The notes beneath the pieces were generated by a model, which did no database searches, was not told the DNA's origin, and worked only from the letters and a program-made list of their open reading frames with translations. A DNA stretch of 64,000 nt, taken from Hyphomicrobiaceae bacterium (GTDB lineage: Bacteria > Pseudomonadota > Alphaproteobacteria > Rhizobiales > Hyphomicrobiaceae). Position numbers and translations under genes: made by a program. The first letter of the stretch is position 1. Every line of letters starts with the position of its first letter. Shown here piece after piece: positions 62,258-64,000 of the stretch. The stretch spans positions 1-64,000 of the forward strand of contig JAJFHG010000047.1 in the NCBI GenBank assembly GCA_021775735.1, given 5' to 3'.

Positions 62258-62845
62258 TTAGCGCTCCATGGCGTGGCGAACTGCAGCTTTGAGATAGTCA
62301 TAGCCTGTCCACAATGTAAGTAGGGCGGCTAGCCACAAGAACGTTAAACCGATGGTCGACGTACCGGGAAAAATCTTATCAATCGCGGCACCGGCCAATA
62401 AGACGCCAAGCGCAACCATTTGCACGGTTGTCTTCCATTTGGCGAGTTCGGTGACATGAATTTTGACATTGAGTTCAGCCAGAAATTCTCTCAGTCCCGA
62501 CACCAGAATTTCGCGGCATAGAATAATAACCGCGGCCCAGATTGAGAATCCGGAAATGGTTTGGTCGTAGACCAATAACATCAACGTGGCGCCGACGAGG
62601 AGCTTGTCGGCAATCGGGTCCAGCATGCGACCAAGTTCGGATTGCTGTTGCCACGCCCGCGCCAAATAGCCATCAAGCCAGTCCGTAATACCCGCAGCAA
62701 TAAAAATCGCGAGCGCCGACCAACGGGCTGTATCACCGGTCAGAAAGTATAGGCAGGCAACGAGTGCGGGCACGGCGAGGATCCGCGCATAGGTCAGCAC
62801 GTTGGGTAATTTGAGATGGTGCGACTTGGAGGCCGTTTGATCCAT
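62258..62845 (-). CDS. pgsA: CDP-diacylglycerol--glycerol-3-phosphate 3-phosphatidyltransferase
   Basis: The protein of about 195 residues makes phosphatidylglycerol phosphate in the inner membrane. The CDP-alcohol phosphotransferase motif is complete in DWLDGYLARAWQ and LGRMLDPIADKLLV (D-x2-DG-x2-AR-x8-G-x3-D-x3-D). About five membrane spans. I place the start at ATG 62845; an upstream frame to 62929 begins with residues unlike the family. It is followed by moaD-moaE. Confidence 0.95.
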   Translation of the reverse strand: MDQTASKSHHLKLPNVLTYARILAVPALVACLYFLTGDTARWSALAIFIAAGITDWLDGYLARAWQQQSELGRMLDPIADKLLVGATLMLLVYDQTISGFSIWAAVIILCREILVSGLREFLAELNVKIHVTELAKWKTTVQMVALGVLLAGAAIDKIFPGTSTIGLTFLWLAALLTLWTGYDYLKAAVRHAMER

Positions 62846-62935
62846 AGTGCTCTTGGTACACCACCGGTTGGATGACACGTCAATGGGGCGCGGCAAAGCT
62901 CCTGGTAAACGGACCACATATGCGGTCAAAAGACC

Positions 62936-63568
62936 TCATTTTTTGAGCACAACGAATGAGATGAGACCACCCGGCCCCCCAGATTTTGGCTTGTAATGAT
63001 ACATTAGGGCCGCCAGTTGGTCCGTGATCCCACTCCAGAAATGAACTTTGAAGAGATCCACCTCGTAGTGCGCGTCCGCCGGTCGCCCAACCAGATTTTG
63101 AAGTGCATCGTCCATGACGGGTTGGGCGACATGACCTGGTAAAATGAGGCTGCAGGCAAATGCACGGGACTTGGCAAATGCGGGCATGGCCTCCTGCAGG
63201 GCTTTGTCAGCCGGGCCTGATGAGATTGAGACATGGAATTTGACGCCATCGACCAGGAACGACCAAGCCTTCAATTGGTCTGGCGGTACTTCTGGTGCAT
63301 ACGCTTTGAGCGCAGTCCCTGTGATTGCCTTCCACTTTTGTTTTTTGGCACGCGCCATAATGGGCGAGAAATCAGGAAGGTTGGAATAGCAGATGTCGTC
63401 ATACAGTTTGGCATATTGCGTTGCTTGTTCTATTTCCCCCGCACTTTCCGCTTGATCCTGTTTAGCCGCTGCAGTGAACGGTTCAGTCAACGCACAAACA
63501 ACTGTCCACGTCACAACGGATAGGACGTGACGGCGTCGTTGGGCGCGCCTTGATGTAGATTGACTCAC
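62936..63568 (-). CDS. Exported protein of unknown function upstream of pgsA
   Basis: The protein of about 210 residues starts at GTG 63568 with AAAGGTG upstream. A twin-Arg-containing basic start (SRRAQRRRH) and hydrophobic core (VLSVVTWTVVCAL) form a signal peptide. The mature part has two Cys (DDICYSN and AFACSLI), which could form a disulfide. The C-terminal half (QNLVGRPADAHYEVDLFKVH, ending SFVVLKK) looks like a mixed alpha/beta domain. I recognise no family. A longer frame to 63634 exists. Confidence 0.7.
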   Translation of the reverse strand: MSQSTSRRAQRRRHVLSVVTWTVVCALTEPFTAAAKQDQAESAGEIEQATQYAKLYDDICYSNLPDFSPIMARAKKQKWKAITGTALKAYAPEVPPDQLKAWSFLVDGVKFHVSISSGPADKALQEAMPAFAKSRAFACSLILPGHVAQPVMDDALQNLVGRPADAHYEVDLFKVHFWSGITDQLAALMYHYKPKSGGPGGLISFVVLKK

Positions 63569-63769
63569 CAAACACCTTTTTGTTGCGGACAAGTAATCAC
63601 ATGAGTTGTTTTGGCAGAATAAGTGCCCGGCCACTAATTCGCTAGATCAAACAGAGACAAATTGGAACCGATTTGTCGCTGACTATTTGGTCTAATTCTC
63701 ACAAGTCGAGCAACCACCGGTCACGTCGCCTCTTTTTTTGATACCAAAAACTGCGTCGCAGGCGGATCG

Positions 63770-64000
63770 CTATTCCGCAGCAACAGCAAGTGTGTTTGGC
63801 ACGAGGCCCAATTGGAATTTTGCCTTTTGGCGCAAATCATCAATCGGCCGGAGTTTGCCGCGCTGCTCAAAATGCCAGAATGTCCAGCCGTTGCATGCAG
63901 ACTTGCCCTGCACGTCTGCGCCGACACGGTGGATAGACCCTTGAAAGCCGGGAAGGGCTACCGTGCCATCAGCTTTTACTTCAGCGCGATAACGCTTGCG
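63770..64000 (-). CDS. ccrM: Cell-cycle DNA adenine methyltransferase CcrM, C-terminal part (cut by window edge)
   Basis: A minus-strand frame enters from the right edge and ends with TAG at 63770-63772; 76 codons are inside. They contain the C-terminal CcrM module: RKRYRAEVKADGTVAL, GSIHRVGADVQG, SACNGWTFWHFEQRGKL and RPIDDLRQKAK. CcrM methylates the adenine in GANTC after replication and is regulated by CtrA in the alphaproteobacterial cell cycle. The catalytic motifs lie outside the window, so integrity cannot be checked. Confidence 0.93.
   Translation of the reverse strand, partial: RKRYRAEVKADGTVALPGFQGSIHRVGADVQGKSACNGWTFWHFEQRGKLRPIDDLRQKAKFQLGLVPNTLAVAAE

Overview
The window looks like a chromosomal segment of an alphaproteobacterium, most likely of the Hyphomicrobiales (Rhizobiales) or a close relative. 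The gene neighbourhoods point there: cycM divergent from kdsB-pheA, two YejA proteins ahead of yejBEF, rluD before rpoH, pgsA-moaD-moaE, the DUF1134 envelope protein EipA, the ChpT phosphotransferase, and at the right edge the C-terminus of the cell-cycle methyltransferase CcrM. I see no insertion sequence, prophage, CRISPR array or recognisable defence island. One tRNA is present (tRNA-Glu, anticodon CTC).

Layout. 1-4.0 kb: an alpha/beta hydrolase cut by the window edge, then a tightly overlapping minus-strand operon (tandem-GNAT acyltransferase, isochorismatase-like hydrolase, 71-residue protein) divergent from a LysR regulator. 4.0-9.4 kb: mostly single genes, namely a NYN protein with altered acidic residues, a lipoprotein, a DUF1801 protein, a sulfotransferase, a UPF0178 protein, a secreted Asp/Gly-rich protein and a cNMP-binding protein. 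9.5-12.3 kb: a TonB-dependent siderophore receptor preceded by a palindrome resembling an Irr iron-control element. 12.3-26.9 kb: housekeeping and transport (SDR, pheA, kdsB, cycM, the yejAABEF peptide importer, an NlpC/P60 hydrolase with a leucyl aminopeptidase, a GST).

27.0-41.3 kb is a nearly complete tad/cpa (Flp pilus) locus. tadD lies on the plus strand, cpaB-C-D-E-F-tadB-tadC, cpaA and the pilin gene on the minus strand, and a pilus N-domain protein and two TadE-like pseudopilins on the plus strand. The 53-residue pilin gene is followed by a strong terminator and preceded by two near-matches to the CtrA box. With ChpT, a lone receiver protein and CcrM also in the window, this suggests that pilus production is tied to the CtrA cell-cycle circuit.

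41.5-49 kb holds a TetR regulator, a YdjM-type membrane protein, rlmJ, a cold-shock protein, several small secreted proteins (two seem to share a four-cysteine domain, one of them with a histone-H1-like tail) and a FetAB-like iron exporter. 49-64 kb holds the receiver/ChpT pair, cysQ, eipA, a membrane coiled-coil protein, prfC, tRNA-Glu, rluD, rpoH, a 749-bp stretch without a convincing gene, a cell-wall amidase, moaE, moaD, pgsA, a secreted protein and the ccrM end.

The best candidates for undescribed biology are the tandem-GNAT/isochorismatase operon, the NYN protein with substituted catalytic acids, the paired small secreted proteins, and the CGFFC loop shared by both YejA proteins.
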